Assembly (NCBI RefSeq): GCF_012726205.1
Contig: NZ_JAASAE010000013.1
Span: forward strand, 56,071 to 120,070
Origin: Rhodococcus sp. HNM0569
GTDB lineage: Bacteria > Actinomycetota > Actinomycetes > Mycobacteriales > Mycobacteriaceae
Length of the DNA stretch: 64,000 nucleotides
Direction: 5' to 3'
Positions 33,366 to 41,287 of the stretch are shown here, piece after piece; position 1 is the stretch's first letter; every line of letters begins with the position of its first letter. Under the pieces are notes generated by a model, which was given only the letters and a program-made list of their open reading frames with translations, was not told the origin of the DNA and made no database searches. Made by a program: the position numbers and the translations under genes.

Positions 33366-34889
33366 ATGGTTGCCGAGTTGTCGCATTTCGTAGCAGGAAA
33401 ACGTATTCCGGGCACATCCGGCCGCTTCGCCGACGTGTACGACCCGTCGACCGGCGCGGTCACCTCGCGTGTCCCGCTCGCCGCCGCGGCAGAGACGGAT
33501 GCGGTGCTCGCCGACGCCGAGCGCGCGCAGCGCGAGTGGGCCGCGGTCAACCCGCAGCGTCGGGCGCGCGTGCTGATGAAGTTCCTGCAGCTCGTCCAGG
33601 ACGAGATGGAGCCGCTCGCGCGGCTGCTGGCGTCCGAGCACGGCAAGACCGTCGCCGACGCGAAGGGCGACATCCAGCGCGGACTCGAGGTGATCGAGTT
33701 CGCGGTCGGCATTCCGCATCTGCTCAAGGGCGAGTACACCGAGAGCGCGGGCACCGGTATCGACGTGTACTCGATGCGCCAGCCGCTCGGCGTCGTCGCG
33801 GGTATCACGCCCTTCAACTTCCCGGCGATGATCCCGCTGTGGAAGGCCGGTCCCGCCATCGCGTGCGGAAATGCGTTCGTGCTCAAGCCGTCCGAGCGCG
33901 ACCCGTCCGTGCCGCTGCGCCTCGCCGAACTGTTCGTCGAAGCGGGCCTGCCGCCCGGCGTGTTCAACGTCGTCAACGGCGACAAGGAGGTGGTCGACCT
34001 CCTGCTCACCGACGAGCGGGTCAAGGCCGTCGGCTTCGTCGGCTCGACGCCCATCGCGCAGTACATCTACGAGACCGCGGCTGCGAACGGCAAGCGCGCG
34101 CAGTGTTTCGGTGGCGCCAAGAACCACGCGATCGTGATGCCCGACGCCGATCTCGACGAGGTCGCCGACGCGGTGGTCGGCGCGGGCTACGGTTCGGCGG
34201 GCGAGCGGTGCATGGCGATCTCGGTGGTCGTCCCGGTGGGCGAGGAGACCGCCGACGCGCTCGTCGAGAAGATCTCCGAGCGTGTGCGGGCACTCACGAT
34301 CGGCCCGAGCGACGATCCGGCGAGCGACTACGGCCCCCTCGTCGGCCGCGACGGCGTCGAGCGCGTGAACGGCTACGTCGACCTCGGTGTCGAGGAGGGG
34401 GCCGACCTCGTGATCGACGGACGCGGGTTCACTCTCCCCGGCCACGAGAACGGATTCTTCGTGGGCGCCAGCCTGTTCGACCGGGTGACCGCGGACATGC
34501 GCATCTACCAGGAGGAGATCTTCGGCCCCGTGCTGCTCGTCGCGCGCGCGGCCGATTACGAAGAGGCGCTGCGGCTTCCGTCCGATCATGCCTACGGCAA
34601 CGGTGTCGCGATCTTCACGCGTGACGGCGACACCGCCCGCGATTTCACCGCCCGGGTCCAGGTGGGAATGGTGGGCGTCAACGTCCCGATCCCGGTGCCC
34701 ATCGCCTACCACACCTTCGGCGGCTGGAAGCGGTCCGGATTCGGCGATCTCAACCAGCACGGGCCCGACTCGATCCGCTTCTACACCAAGACCAAGACCG
34801 TGACCCAGCGGTGGCCGTCGGGTCTGCGTGAGGTCGCGGGCACGACCACCGAGCGGGGCGACCACTTCGTCATCCCGACCATGAAGTGA
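33366..34889 (+). CDS. mmsA: CoA-acylating methylmalonate-semialdehyde dehydrogenase
   Basis: A 507-residue aldehyde dehydrogenase of the MMSDH family. It has MRQPLGVVAGITPFNFPAMIPLWK (about residues 137-160), GFVGSTPIAQYIYE (NAD loop), GSAGERCMAISVVV with the catalytic Cys (about 282), EEIFGPVL and a C-terminal SIRFYTKTKTVTQRWP. It converts methylmalonate semialdehyde to propionyl-CoA with NAD+ and CoA, the last step of valine degradation. It is first of five co-directional genes. Confidence 0.95.
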   Translation: MVAELSHFVAGKRIPGTSGRFADVYDPSTGAVTSRVPLAAAAETDAVLADAERAQREWAAVNPQRRARVLMKFLQLVQDEMEPLARLLASEHGKTVADAKGDIQRGLEVIEFAVGIPHLLKGEYTESAGTGIDVYSMRQPLGVVAGITPFNFPAMIPLWKAGPAIACGNAFVLKPSERDPSVPLRLAELFVEAGLPPGVFNVVNGDKEVVDLLLTDERVKAVGFVGSTPIAQYIYETAAANGKRAQCFGGAKNHAIVMPDADLDEVADAVVGAGYGSAGERCMAISVVVPVGEETADALVEKISERVRALTIGPSDDPASDYGPLVGRDGVERVNGYVDLGVEEGADLVIDGRGFTLPGHENGFFVGASLFDRVTADMRIYQEEIFGPVLLVARAADYEEALRLPSDHAYGNGVAIFTRDGDTARDFTARVQVGMVGVNVPIPVPIAYHTFGGWKRSGFGDLNQHGPDSIRFYTKTKTVTQRWPSGLREVAGTTTERGDHFVIPTMK

Positions 34890-34896
34890 GCGAGCG

Positions 34897-36048
34897 ATGT
34901 TCACGATGACCGACGACGAGCGGGCGATCCGTGACACCGCCCGTCAGTTCGCCGACGAGTATCTCGCGCCGCACGCCGTCGAATGGGACCAGAGCAAGCA
35001 CTTTCCCGTCGACGTCCTCCGCAAGGCCGCGAGCCTCGGGATGGGCGGTGTGTACGTGCGCGAGGACGTCGGCGGGTCGGGCCTGACCCGGCTCGACGCC
35101 GCACGAATCTTCGAAGCCCTCGCGACGGGTTGCCCGTCGATCGCGGCGTACACGTCCATCCACAACATGGTGACGTGGATGATCGACCGATTCGGCGACG
35201 ACGACCAGCGCCGCCGGTGGGTGCCACGGTTGTGCACGATGGACCTGCTCGGCAGCTACTGCCTCACCGAACCCGGTGCGGGCTCGGACGCGGCGGCGCT
35301 CTCGACACGCGCGGTCGCCGACGGCGACGAGTACGTGCTCGACGGCGTCAAGCAGTTCATCTCCGGTGCGGGCACGTCCGATGTGTACATCGTGATGGCC
35401 CGCACCGGCGAGGCGGGGCCGCGCGGCATCTCGGCATTCGTGGTCGAGAAGGACACGCCCGGGCTGTCGTTCGGGGCCGACGAGATCAAGATGGGCTGGA
35501 ACGCGCAGCCCACCCGCCAGGTGATTCTGGAGGGCGTTCGTGTTCCCGCGAGCCACCGGCTCGGCAGCGAAGGCGACGGCTTCCGCATCGCGATGAACGG
35601 CATCAACGGCGGCCGACTGAACATCGCCGCGTGCTCGGTCGGCGGCGCGCAGTCGGCCCTCGACCGCGCGCTCGCGTACCTGCGCGACAGGTCGGCTTTC
35701 GGCGCGCCGCTCGTGCAGTCGCAAGCACTGCAGTTCCAGCTCGCCGACATGCGTACCGGGCTCGAGGCGTCCCGCACCCTGCTGTGGCGTGCGGCAGCCG
35801 CGCTCGACGCCGACGAGCCCGATCGGGTCGAGTTGTGCGCGATGGCGAAACGGTTCTGCACCGACACCGGATTCGACGTCGCCAACACCGCACTCCAGCT
35901 GCACGGCGGCTACGGCTATCTTGCGGAGTACGGAATCGAGAAGATCGTCCGGGATCTCCGAGTGCATCAGATCCTGGAAGGCAGCAACGAGATCATGCGC
36001 GTGGTCGTGTCGCGCAGCATGATCGCGAACACGCAAGGAGCCGCATGA
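34897..36048 (+). CDS. Acyl-CoA dehydrogenase, isobutyryl-CoA type
   Basis: A 383-residue FAD acyl-CoA dehydrogenase. It has YCLTEPGAGSDAAALSTRA (FAD/substrate loop), MGWNAQPTRQVILEGVRVP, LQLHGGYGYL and the end motif VHQILEGSNEIMRVVVSR containing the catalytic Glu. Its operon with mmsA, the hydroxyisobutyryl-CoA hydrolase and mmsB points to isobutyryl-CoA as substrate, giving methacrylyl-CoA. It starts seven bases after the mmsA stop and overlaps the next gene by four bases (ATGA). Confidence 0.92.
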   Translation: MFTMTDDERAIRDTARQFADEYLAPHAVEWDQSKHFPVDVLRKAASLGMGGVYVREDVGGSGLTRLDAARIFEALATGCPSIAAYTSIHNMVTWMIDRFGDDDQRRRWVPRLCTMDLLGSYCLTEPGAGSDAAALSTRAVADGDEYVLDGVKQFISGAGTSDVYIVMARTGEAGPRGISAFVVEKDTPGLSFGADEIKMGWNAQPTRQVILEGVRVPASHRLGSEGDGFRIAMNGINGGRLNIAACSVGGAQSALDRALAYLRDRSAFGAPLVQSQALQFQLADMRTGLEASRTLLWRAAAALDADEPDRVELCAMAKRFCTDTGFDVANTALQLHGGYGYLAEYGIEKIVRDLRVHQILEGSNEIMRVVVSRSMIANTQGAA

Positions 36049-37109
36049 GCGAGCCGGAAGTTCTCATCGACGTTCAGGACGGCGTGGGCCGTATCGTCCT
36101 CAACCGCCCGAAGTCGATCAATGCGCTGAACCACGCCATGGTCCAGCAGATGGCGTCGGCGTTGCTCGAATGGTCCGACGACGACAGGGTGCGCTGCGTC
36201 GTGCTCACCGGTGCGGGTGAGAGAGGCCTGTGTGCGGGCGGCGACATCGTGTCGATCCACCGCGACGCCGTCAGCGGTGGCACCGGCTCGCTCGACTTCT
36301 GGCGCGACGAGTACGTCCTCAACGCCGCGATCGCGTCGTACCGCAAGCCGTACGTCGCGATCATGGACGGCATCGTGATGGGCGGCGGCGTCGGCGTCTC
36401 GGCGCACGGCAGCGTCCGGATCGTCACCGAACGGTCGACCGTGGGCATGCCCGAGACCGGAATCGGCTTCGTACCCGATGTCGGCGGCACCTACCTGCTC
36501 TCCCGCGCTCCGGGCGAACTCGGCACGCACGTCGCGCTCACCACGAGCCGGCTCAGTGCGGGCGACGCGATCGCGTGCGGTTTCGCCGACCACTTCGTGC
36601 CGTCCGAACGCCTCGACGAGTTCGTCGCGGCCCTCGCGACCGAGTCGGTCGAGGCCGCCCTGGCCCGGTTCGCCGAACCCGCCCCGGAGTCGGAGTTGCT
36701 CGCGCAGCGCGACTGGATCGATGCCGCGTACTCGGCGGGCTCGGTGGGCGAGATCGTCGACCGCCTGCAGGCCGACGGCGGCGAGGCAGCGGCCAAGGCC
36801 GCCGAGCAGATTCTCGCGAAATCGCCCCTCGCGCTGTCGGTCACACTCGAATCGCTGCGCCGTGCGGCCGCCGCGCCGAGTCTCGAGGACGTGCTCGACG
36901 AGGAGTTCCGGGTGTCCACGGCGTGCCTGCGTTCGCACGATCTCGCGGAAGGCATCCGCGCACAGGTGATCGACAAGGACCGCAACCCGCAGTGGTCGCC
37001 CGCGACGCTCGAGGACGTCTCACGCGGCGACGTCGCGGCGTTCTTCGCACCGCTCGGCGACCACGAGCTCGGCCTCGCACCACACCAACCGACGAAAGGA
37101 CTGTCATGA
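36045..37109 (+). CDS. 3-hydroxyisobutyryl-CoA hydrolase
   Basis: A 354-residue crotonase-fold protein. It has RIVLNRPKSINALNHAMV, GLCAGGDIVSIHRD, GIVMGGGVGVSAHGSVRIVTE, MPETGIGFVPDVGGTYLLSR (HIBCH signature with catalytic Glu) and a C-terminal LDEEFRVSTACLRSHDLAEGIRAQVIDKDRNPQWSP. The long C-terminal region separates HIBCH from simple hydratases. It cleaves 3-hydroxyisobutyryl-CoA to the free acid for MmsB. AAGGAG precedes the ATG, which overlaps the dehydrogenase stop. Confidence 0.92.
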   Translation: MSEPEVLIDVQDGVGRIVLNRPKSINALNHAMVQQMASALLEWSDDDRVRCVVLTGAGERGLCAGGDIVSIHRDAVSGGTGSLDFWRDEYVLNAAIASYRKPYVAIMDGIVMGGGVGVSAHGSVRIVTERSTVGMPETGIGFVPDVGGTYLLSRAPGELGTHVALTTSRLSAGDAIACGFADHFVPSERLDEFVAALATESVEAALARFAEPAPESELLAQRDWIDAAYSAGSVGEIVDRLQADGGEAAAKAAEQILAKSPLALSVTLESLRRAAAAPSLEDVLDEEFRVSTACLRSHDLAEGIRAQVIDKDRNPQWSPATLEDVSRGDVAAFFAPLGDHELGLAPHQPTKGLS

Positions 37110-38023
37110 AGATCGCTTTCCTCGGGCTCGGCCACATGGGTGGCCCGATGGCCGCCAATCTGGTCGCCGCCGGCCACCATGTCACCGGCTACGACCCGGT
37201 GTCCGCAGCGCAGGAGCAGGCGCGCACGGACGGGCTGGCGGTCGCCGACTCGCCGACCGACGCGGTGCGTGAGGCCGACGTCGTCTTCACGATGCTGCCC
37301 AGCGGCAAGCACGTGCTCGATCTGTACGACGACATCCTCGCGGCCGCACCGGCGGACACGCTGTTCGTCGACAGCTCCACGATCGACGTCGCGGATGCGC
37401 GTGCGGCGCACGAGAAGGCGCACGCCGCGGGGCACCGCAACCTCGACGCGCCGGTGTCCGGCGGTGTCGTCGGTGCGGCGGCCGGCACCCTGGCATTCAT
37501 GGTCGGCGGCTCCGACGACGACTTCGCCACCGCAGAACCGTTGCTCGGCGTGATGGGCCGCAAGGTGGTGCACTGTGGCGGAGCAGGCAACGGCCAGGCC
37601 GCGAAGATCTGCAACAACATGATCCTCGGTGCGTCGATGATCGCGGTGAGCGAGGCGTTCGTGCTCGGCGAGAAGCTCGGGCTGACCAACCAGGCACTGT
37701 TCGACGTCGCGTCCAATGCGTCGGGCCAGTGCTGGGCGCTCACCACCAACTGCCCGGTGCCGGGGCCGGTGCCCACGAGCCCGGCGAACAACGACTATCG
37801 GCCAGGTTTCTCCGCGGCGCTCATGGACAAGGATCTCGGGCTCGCGGCGAACGCCGTGCGCAGCAACGGCGTCGACGCCAAGCTCGGGCTCGCGGCCGCA
37901 GACATCTACCATGCGTACAACGCCGCTGGCGGGGGAGTCAACGACTTCTCGGCCATCGTCGAGGACATCCGTTCGCACAGCGGCTCCGCAACCGATACCG
38001 ACACGAAGGACACTGCACGGTGA
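37106..38023 (+). CDS. mmsB: 3-hydroxyisobutyrate dehydrogenase
   Basis: A 305-residue beta-hydroxyacid dehydrogenase. It has the N-terminal Rossmann motif [20 protein letters not shown], the substrate motif [23 protein letters not shown] (about residues 113-135), the catalytic Lys in [13 protein letters not shown] (about 171) and [18 protein letters not shown]. It oxidises 3-hydroxyisobutyrate to methylmalonate semialdehyde, feeding MmsA. Four-base overlaps join it to both neighbours. Confidence 0.95.
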   Translation: MKIAFLGLGHMGGPMAANLVAAGHHVTGYDPVSAAQEQARTDGLAVADSPTDAVREADVVFTMLPSGKHVLDLYDDILAAAPADTLFVDSSTIDVADARAAHEKAHAAGHRNLDAPVSGGVVGAAAGTLAFMVGGSDDDFATAEPLLGVMGRKVVHCGGAGNGQAAKICNNMILGASMIAVSEAFVLGEKLGLTNQALFDVASNASGQCWALTTNCPVPGPVPTSPANNDYRPGFSAALMDKDLGLAANAVRSNGVDAKLGLAAADIYHAYNAAGGGVNDFSAIVEDIRSHSGSATDTDTKDTAR

Positions 38024-38796
38024 CCGAATTCGAGACCATCCGCGTCGAACGCCGCGGTCGCGTCGCACTGCTCACGCTCGACCGTCCCCAGGCGCTCAAC
38101 GCGCTCAACTCCACCGTCATGCGCGAAGTCGTCTCGGCTGCCGAGGAGCTGGACCGCGACCGGGGAATCGGCGCGATCGTGATCACCGGATCGGAGAAGG
38201 CCTTCGCCGCGGGTGCCGACATCAAGGAGATGTCGTCGAAGTCGTACATGGATGTGTACCTCGACGACTTCTTCGCGGCATGGGACCGCCTCGCGGCGGT
38301 GCGCACGCCCACCATCGCGGCAGTGTCGGGCTACGCACTCGGCGGCGGGTGCGAACTCGCGATGATCTGCGACATCCTCCTCGCCGCGGAGAACGCGCAG
38401 TTCGGCCAGCCCGAGATCAAGCTCGGTGTCATCCCCGGAATCGGTGGTTCGCAGCGGCTCACCCGAGCGGTCGGCAAGGCCAAGGCCATGGACATGGTGC
38501 TCACCGGCCGCAACATGGGTGCCGAGGAGGCCGAACGGGCCGGTCTGGTCGCCCGCGTCGTGCCGACGGCGGGTCTGCTCGAGGAAGCGCTGCACACCGC
38601 GGAAGTGATTGCGGGTATGTCCCTTCCGGTCGCGATGATGGCGAAGGAGGCCGTCGCGGCCGCGTTCGAGACCACCCTCGCGGAGGGTGTGCGCTTCGAG
38701 CGCCGCGTCTTCCACGCGACGTTCGCCACCGCCGACCAGAAGGAAGGCATGGCGGCGTTCGTCGACAAGCGCTCGCCGGAGTTCGTCCACGGCTGA
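38020..38796 (+). CDS. Enoyl-CoA hydratase
   Basis: A 258-residue crotonase. It has [48 protein letters not shown] (first catalytic Glu) and [22 protein letters not shown] (second catalytic Glu). Both Glu residues of a true hydratase are present. It probably hydrates methacrylyl-CoA in the valine pathway; a broader short-chain role, as for mycobacterial EchA8, is possible. The GTG at 38020 overlaps the mmsB stop. It is the last gene of the operon. Confidence 0.93.
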   Translation: MTEFETIRVERRGRVALLTLDRPQALNALNSTVMREVVSAAEELDRDRGIGAIVITGSEKAFAAGADIKEMSSKSYMDVYLDDFFAAWDRLAAVRTPTIAAVSGYALGGGCELAMICDILLAAENAQFGQPEIKLGVIPGIGGSQRLTRAVGKAKAMDMVLTGRNMGAEEAERAGLVARVVPTAGLLEEALHTAEVIAGMSLPVAMMAKEAVAAAFETTLAEGVRFERRVFHATFATADQKEGMAAFVDKRSPEFVHG

Positions 38797-38833
38797 GGGC
38801 GCCCTTGACTCCACCCGGTGCGTCGGTCAGATT

Positions 38834-38847
38834 TAGAACACGTTCTA
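38834..38847. promoter_or_regulatory. KstR-type operator nested in a larger inverted repeat
   Basis: TAGAACACGTTCTA matches the KstR consensus TNNAACNNGTTNNA at every fixed base. It lies 29 bp before the nitronate-monooxygenase-like ATG. It is enclosed by a second perfect inverted repeat, CGTCGGTCAG (38821-38830) and CTGACCGACG (38851-38860). A possible -35 TTGACT lies at 38805-38810. Binding would block transcription of the downstream gene. Confidence 0.75.
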
Positions 38848-38876
38848 TCTCTGACCGACGCACCGAAGGAGTCCGT

Positions 38877-39998
38877 ATGCACACCCCGATCTGCGATGAG
38901 CTCGGCATCGAGTTCCCGATCTTCGCGTTCACCCACTGTCGCGACGTCGTCGTCGCGGTCTCCAAGGCGGGCGGATTCGGCGTGCTCGGTGCGGTGGGCT
39001 TCACGCCGGAACAGCTCGAGATCGAGCTGCAGTGGATCGACGAACACATCGGCGACCACCCCTACGGTGTCGACATCGTGATCCCGAACAAGTACGAGGG
39101 CATGGACACCGACATGTCGGCAGAAGAGCTGACCACGCTGCTGCAGTCGATGGTCCCGGCCGAGACGCTCGACTTCGGACGCAAGCTCCTCGTCGATCAC
39201 GGCGTGCCGCTCAGCGAGGACGACGACAACTCGTTGCAGCTGCTCGGCTGGACCGAGGCCACTGCCACGCCGCAGGTCGAGATCGCGCTGCAGCACCCCA
39301 AGGTGAGCCTGATCGCCAACGCCCTCGGAACGCCGCCGGAGGACATGATCGACAAGATCCACGCCTCGGGGCGCAAGGTGGCTGCGCTGTGCGGCTCCCC
39401 CGAGCAGGCCCGCAAGCATGCCGATGCAGACGGCGACATCATCATCGCGCAGGGCGGAGAAGGCGGCGGCCACTGCGGCGAGGTCGGCTCGATCGTGCTG
39501 TGGCCTCAAGTCGTCAAGGCGGTCGCGCCTCGCCCCGTGCTTGCGGCGGGCGGCATCGGCAGCGGTCAGCAGGTCGCCGCTGCGCTCGCCCTCGGCGCTC
39601 AGGGCGCGTGGAGCGGATCGCAGTGGCTCATGGTCGAGGAAGCCGAGAACACGCCGGTGCAGCAGGCCGCCTACGTCGACGCGGGAAGCCGCGACACGGT
39701 GCGCAGCCGTTCGTTCACCGGAAAGCCCTGTCGCATGCTGCGCAACGACTGGACCGAGGCGTGGGAAGACGAGAACAATCCCGACCCGCTCGGAATGCCG
39801 TTGCAGTACATGGTCTCCGGTATGGCCGTCGCCGCCACCCACAAGTACCCGGACCAGACCGTCGATGTCGCGTTCAATCCCGTCGGCCAGGTGGTCGGCC
39901 AGTTCGAGAAGGTCGAAAAGACCTCGGCAGTCATCGAGCGGTGGGTCGCGGAATACATCGATGCGACCGGCAACCTGGAAAGCCTCGCCGACGCGTGA
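38877..39998 (+). CDS. Nitronate monooxygenase / 2-nitropropane-dioxygenase-like flavoprotein
   Basis: A 373-residue TIM-barrel FMN protein starting MHTPICDELGIEFPIFAFTHCRDVVVAVSKAGGFGVLG. It has IIAQGGEGGGHCGEVGSIVL (about residues 190-209; active-site His) and PVLAAGGIGSGQQVAAALALGAQGAWSGSQWL (phosphate-binding loop). It resembles, from memory, Rv1894c of M. tuberculosis. Members oxidise nitronates or act as enoyl/quinone reductases. GAAGGAG precedes the ATG. The KstR-type box upstream suggests a sterol-linked role. It is convergent with the MarR gene. Confidence 0.85.
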   Translation: MHTPICDELGIEFPIFAFTHCRDVVVAVSKAGGFGVLGAVGFTPEQLEIELQWIDEHIGDHPYGVDIVIPNKYEGMDTDMSAEELTTLLQSMVPAETLDFGRKLLVDHGVPLSEDDDNSLQLLGWTEATATPQVEIALQHPKVSLIANALGTPPEDMIDKIHASGRKVAALCGSPEQARKHADADGDIIIAQGGEGGGHCGEVGSIVLWPQVVKAVAPRPVLAAGGIGSGQQVAAALALGAQGAWSGSQWLMVEEAENTPVQQAAYVDAGSRDTVRSRSFTGKPCRMLRNDWTEAWEDENNPDPLGMPLQYMVSGMAVAATHKYPDQTVDVAFNPVGQVVGQFEKVEKTSAVIERWVAEYIDATGNLESLADA

Positions 39999-40007
39999 GG
40001 CGAGGCG

Positions 40008-40517
40008 CTACTCGAAGTCGCCCGCGTTGCGTCGCAACTCGGTGAGGATGTCGACGAGCGCCCGCTGACCCTGGCCGGTGAGGCCTGGATTGGCGAATAC
40101 CGCGTCGTTGAGTGTGTGCGTCGCATCGACCGCGATCGAACGGCCCTCGTCGGTGATCTCGACGAGGGTCGTTCGGCGGTCTGTGGGGTGCGGCACGCGC
40201 CGCACCAGCCCGGCCTTCTCGAGCCGGTCGACGGCATTCGTGACGCTCGTGGGATGCACCTGAAGCCGGGCACTGGCTTTCGCCATCGGGAGCGCGCCCG
40301 AGCGGGTGAACGTGAGCAGCGTCAGCAACTCGTAGCGCGCGAAGGTGAGTCCGTAGGGCCGGAGCACCTCCTCGACGCGGGCCATCATGATCTGGTGCGC
40401 GCGCATGACCGACGTGACCGCGGCCATGCCGTCGGCGACCGGACCCCAGCCGTGCGCGGTCCACTGTCGGTGGGCCTCCTCGATCGGGTCGAGGGGGAGC
40501 GGAGACGGTGCAGCCAT
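40008..40517 (-). CDS. MarR-family transcriptional regulator
   Basis: A 169-residue winged-helix protein. Residues 35-150 hold the MarR fold: PYGLTFARYELLTLLTF, then the recognition helix LQVHPTSVTNAVDRLEKAGLVRRVPHPTDRRTTLVEITDEGR with the wing. It is divergent from the Usp-like gene (83 bp) and could regulate it or itself. A small phenolic or lipophilic ligand is typical for the family, but none can be assigned. Confidence 0.9.
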   Translation of the reverse strand: MAAPSPLPLDPIEEAHRQWTAHGWGPVADGMAAVTSVMRAHQIMMARVEEVLRPYGLTFARYELLTLLTFTRSGALPMAKASARLQVHPTSVTNAVDRLEKAGLVRRVPHPTDRRTTLVEITDEGRSIAVDATHTLNDAVFANPGLTGQGQRALVDILTELRRNAGDFE

Positions 40518-40600
40518 GTACCGATTGTTTCATGCCCCCGCACGTCGGGGTATCCGTCGCAGGTTCGCGATCGGGACCGGTGCGAGAACGGGGAGACGTG

Positions 40601-41275
40601 ATGACTGAGCGAATGCTCGTGTGCGTGAACTACGGACACAACGGGACACGGCTGATCCGTCGTGCGCTCGAGCTCGCGGGCGCCTCGGGTGCGCAATTGC
40701 ACGTCCTGGTGTTCGACTCGCAGCACGACGCGTTCGCCAACGACCGCGCCGTCGACATCGCGCGGTTCCAATCGCTCGCGGAGGGCAGCGGCGCCACCTT
40801 CGCGCACGTGCGCGGCAGATCGCACGACATCATCGGCACCGTCCGCGACGCGGCGCGCGAGCGGAATGCGACGCAGATCGTGATCGGGCAACGATCGGAA
40901 AGCCTGTGGTCCTCGCTCGTGGGCGGCTCGATCGTCGACGTGCTGCTCGACGACGTGCCCGCGGCCGACCTGCACGTCGTGCCGTGGGAGCGGGCCGACG
41001 AGCCCGACGAATGGGAATACGAAGGCGGCACGCGGGCGGTGCTGCATCGGCGTTCGGACACCGAGTTCGCGCTGGTCTTCGAGGGCGATCCCGGCGCAGG
41101 GGATGTCGACGGCGTGTTCTTCAAGGAGGTGCAGACCGATTTCGACCACGGCATCTTCGTCTTCCCCTACGGAGGGGGCGTACGCGAGGTGACGGTGGCC
41201 GACGGCCTCGTGCTCGCCGAGGATCTCGAGTCCGCGCTGCGGGCAGGCCCGTCCCGCACCGCGTGGGGGGACTGA
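40601..41275 (+). CDS. Usp-like protein with unrecognised C-terminal domain
   Basis: A 224-residue protein. Residues 1-120 look like a universal-stress (HUP) fold: MLVCVNYGHNGTRLIRRALELA, QLHVLVFDSQ, FAHVRGRSHDIIGTVRDAARERNATQIVIGQRSESLWSSLVGGSIVDVLL. The GxxG phosphate motif is only partly kept. Residues 130-215 (EWEYEGGTRAVLHRRSDTE, FKEVQTDFDHGIFVFPYGGG) form a beta-rich domain I do not recognise. GGGAG precedes the ATG at 40601. It is divergent from marR and convergent with the ceramidase gene. Confidence 0.72.
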   Translation: MTERMLVCVNYGHNGTRLIRRALELAGASGAQLHVLVFDSQHDAFANDRAVDIARFQSLAEGSGATFAHVRGRSHDIIGTVRDAARERNATQIVIGQRSESLWSSLVGGSIVDVLLDDVPAADLHVVPWERADEPDEWEYEGGTRAVLHRRSDTEFALVFEGDPGAGDVDGVFFKEVQTDFDHGIFVFPYGGGVREVTVADGLVLAEDLESALRAGPSRTAWGD

Positions 41276-41287
41276 GCCTGCCCGCGG

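Noticed and set aside
31151..34066. 971-residue minus-strand open frame
   Set aside because: It is antisense to the SNF2, SWIM and mmsA genes, which have clear motifs. Composition is typical of a high-G+C shadow frame.
38821..38860. Terminator for the valine operon
   Set aside because: The inverted repeat contains an exact KstR-type core and sits just before a gene start. No U-run follows. An operator is the better reading, though 3'-end formation here is not excluded.
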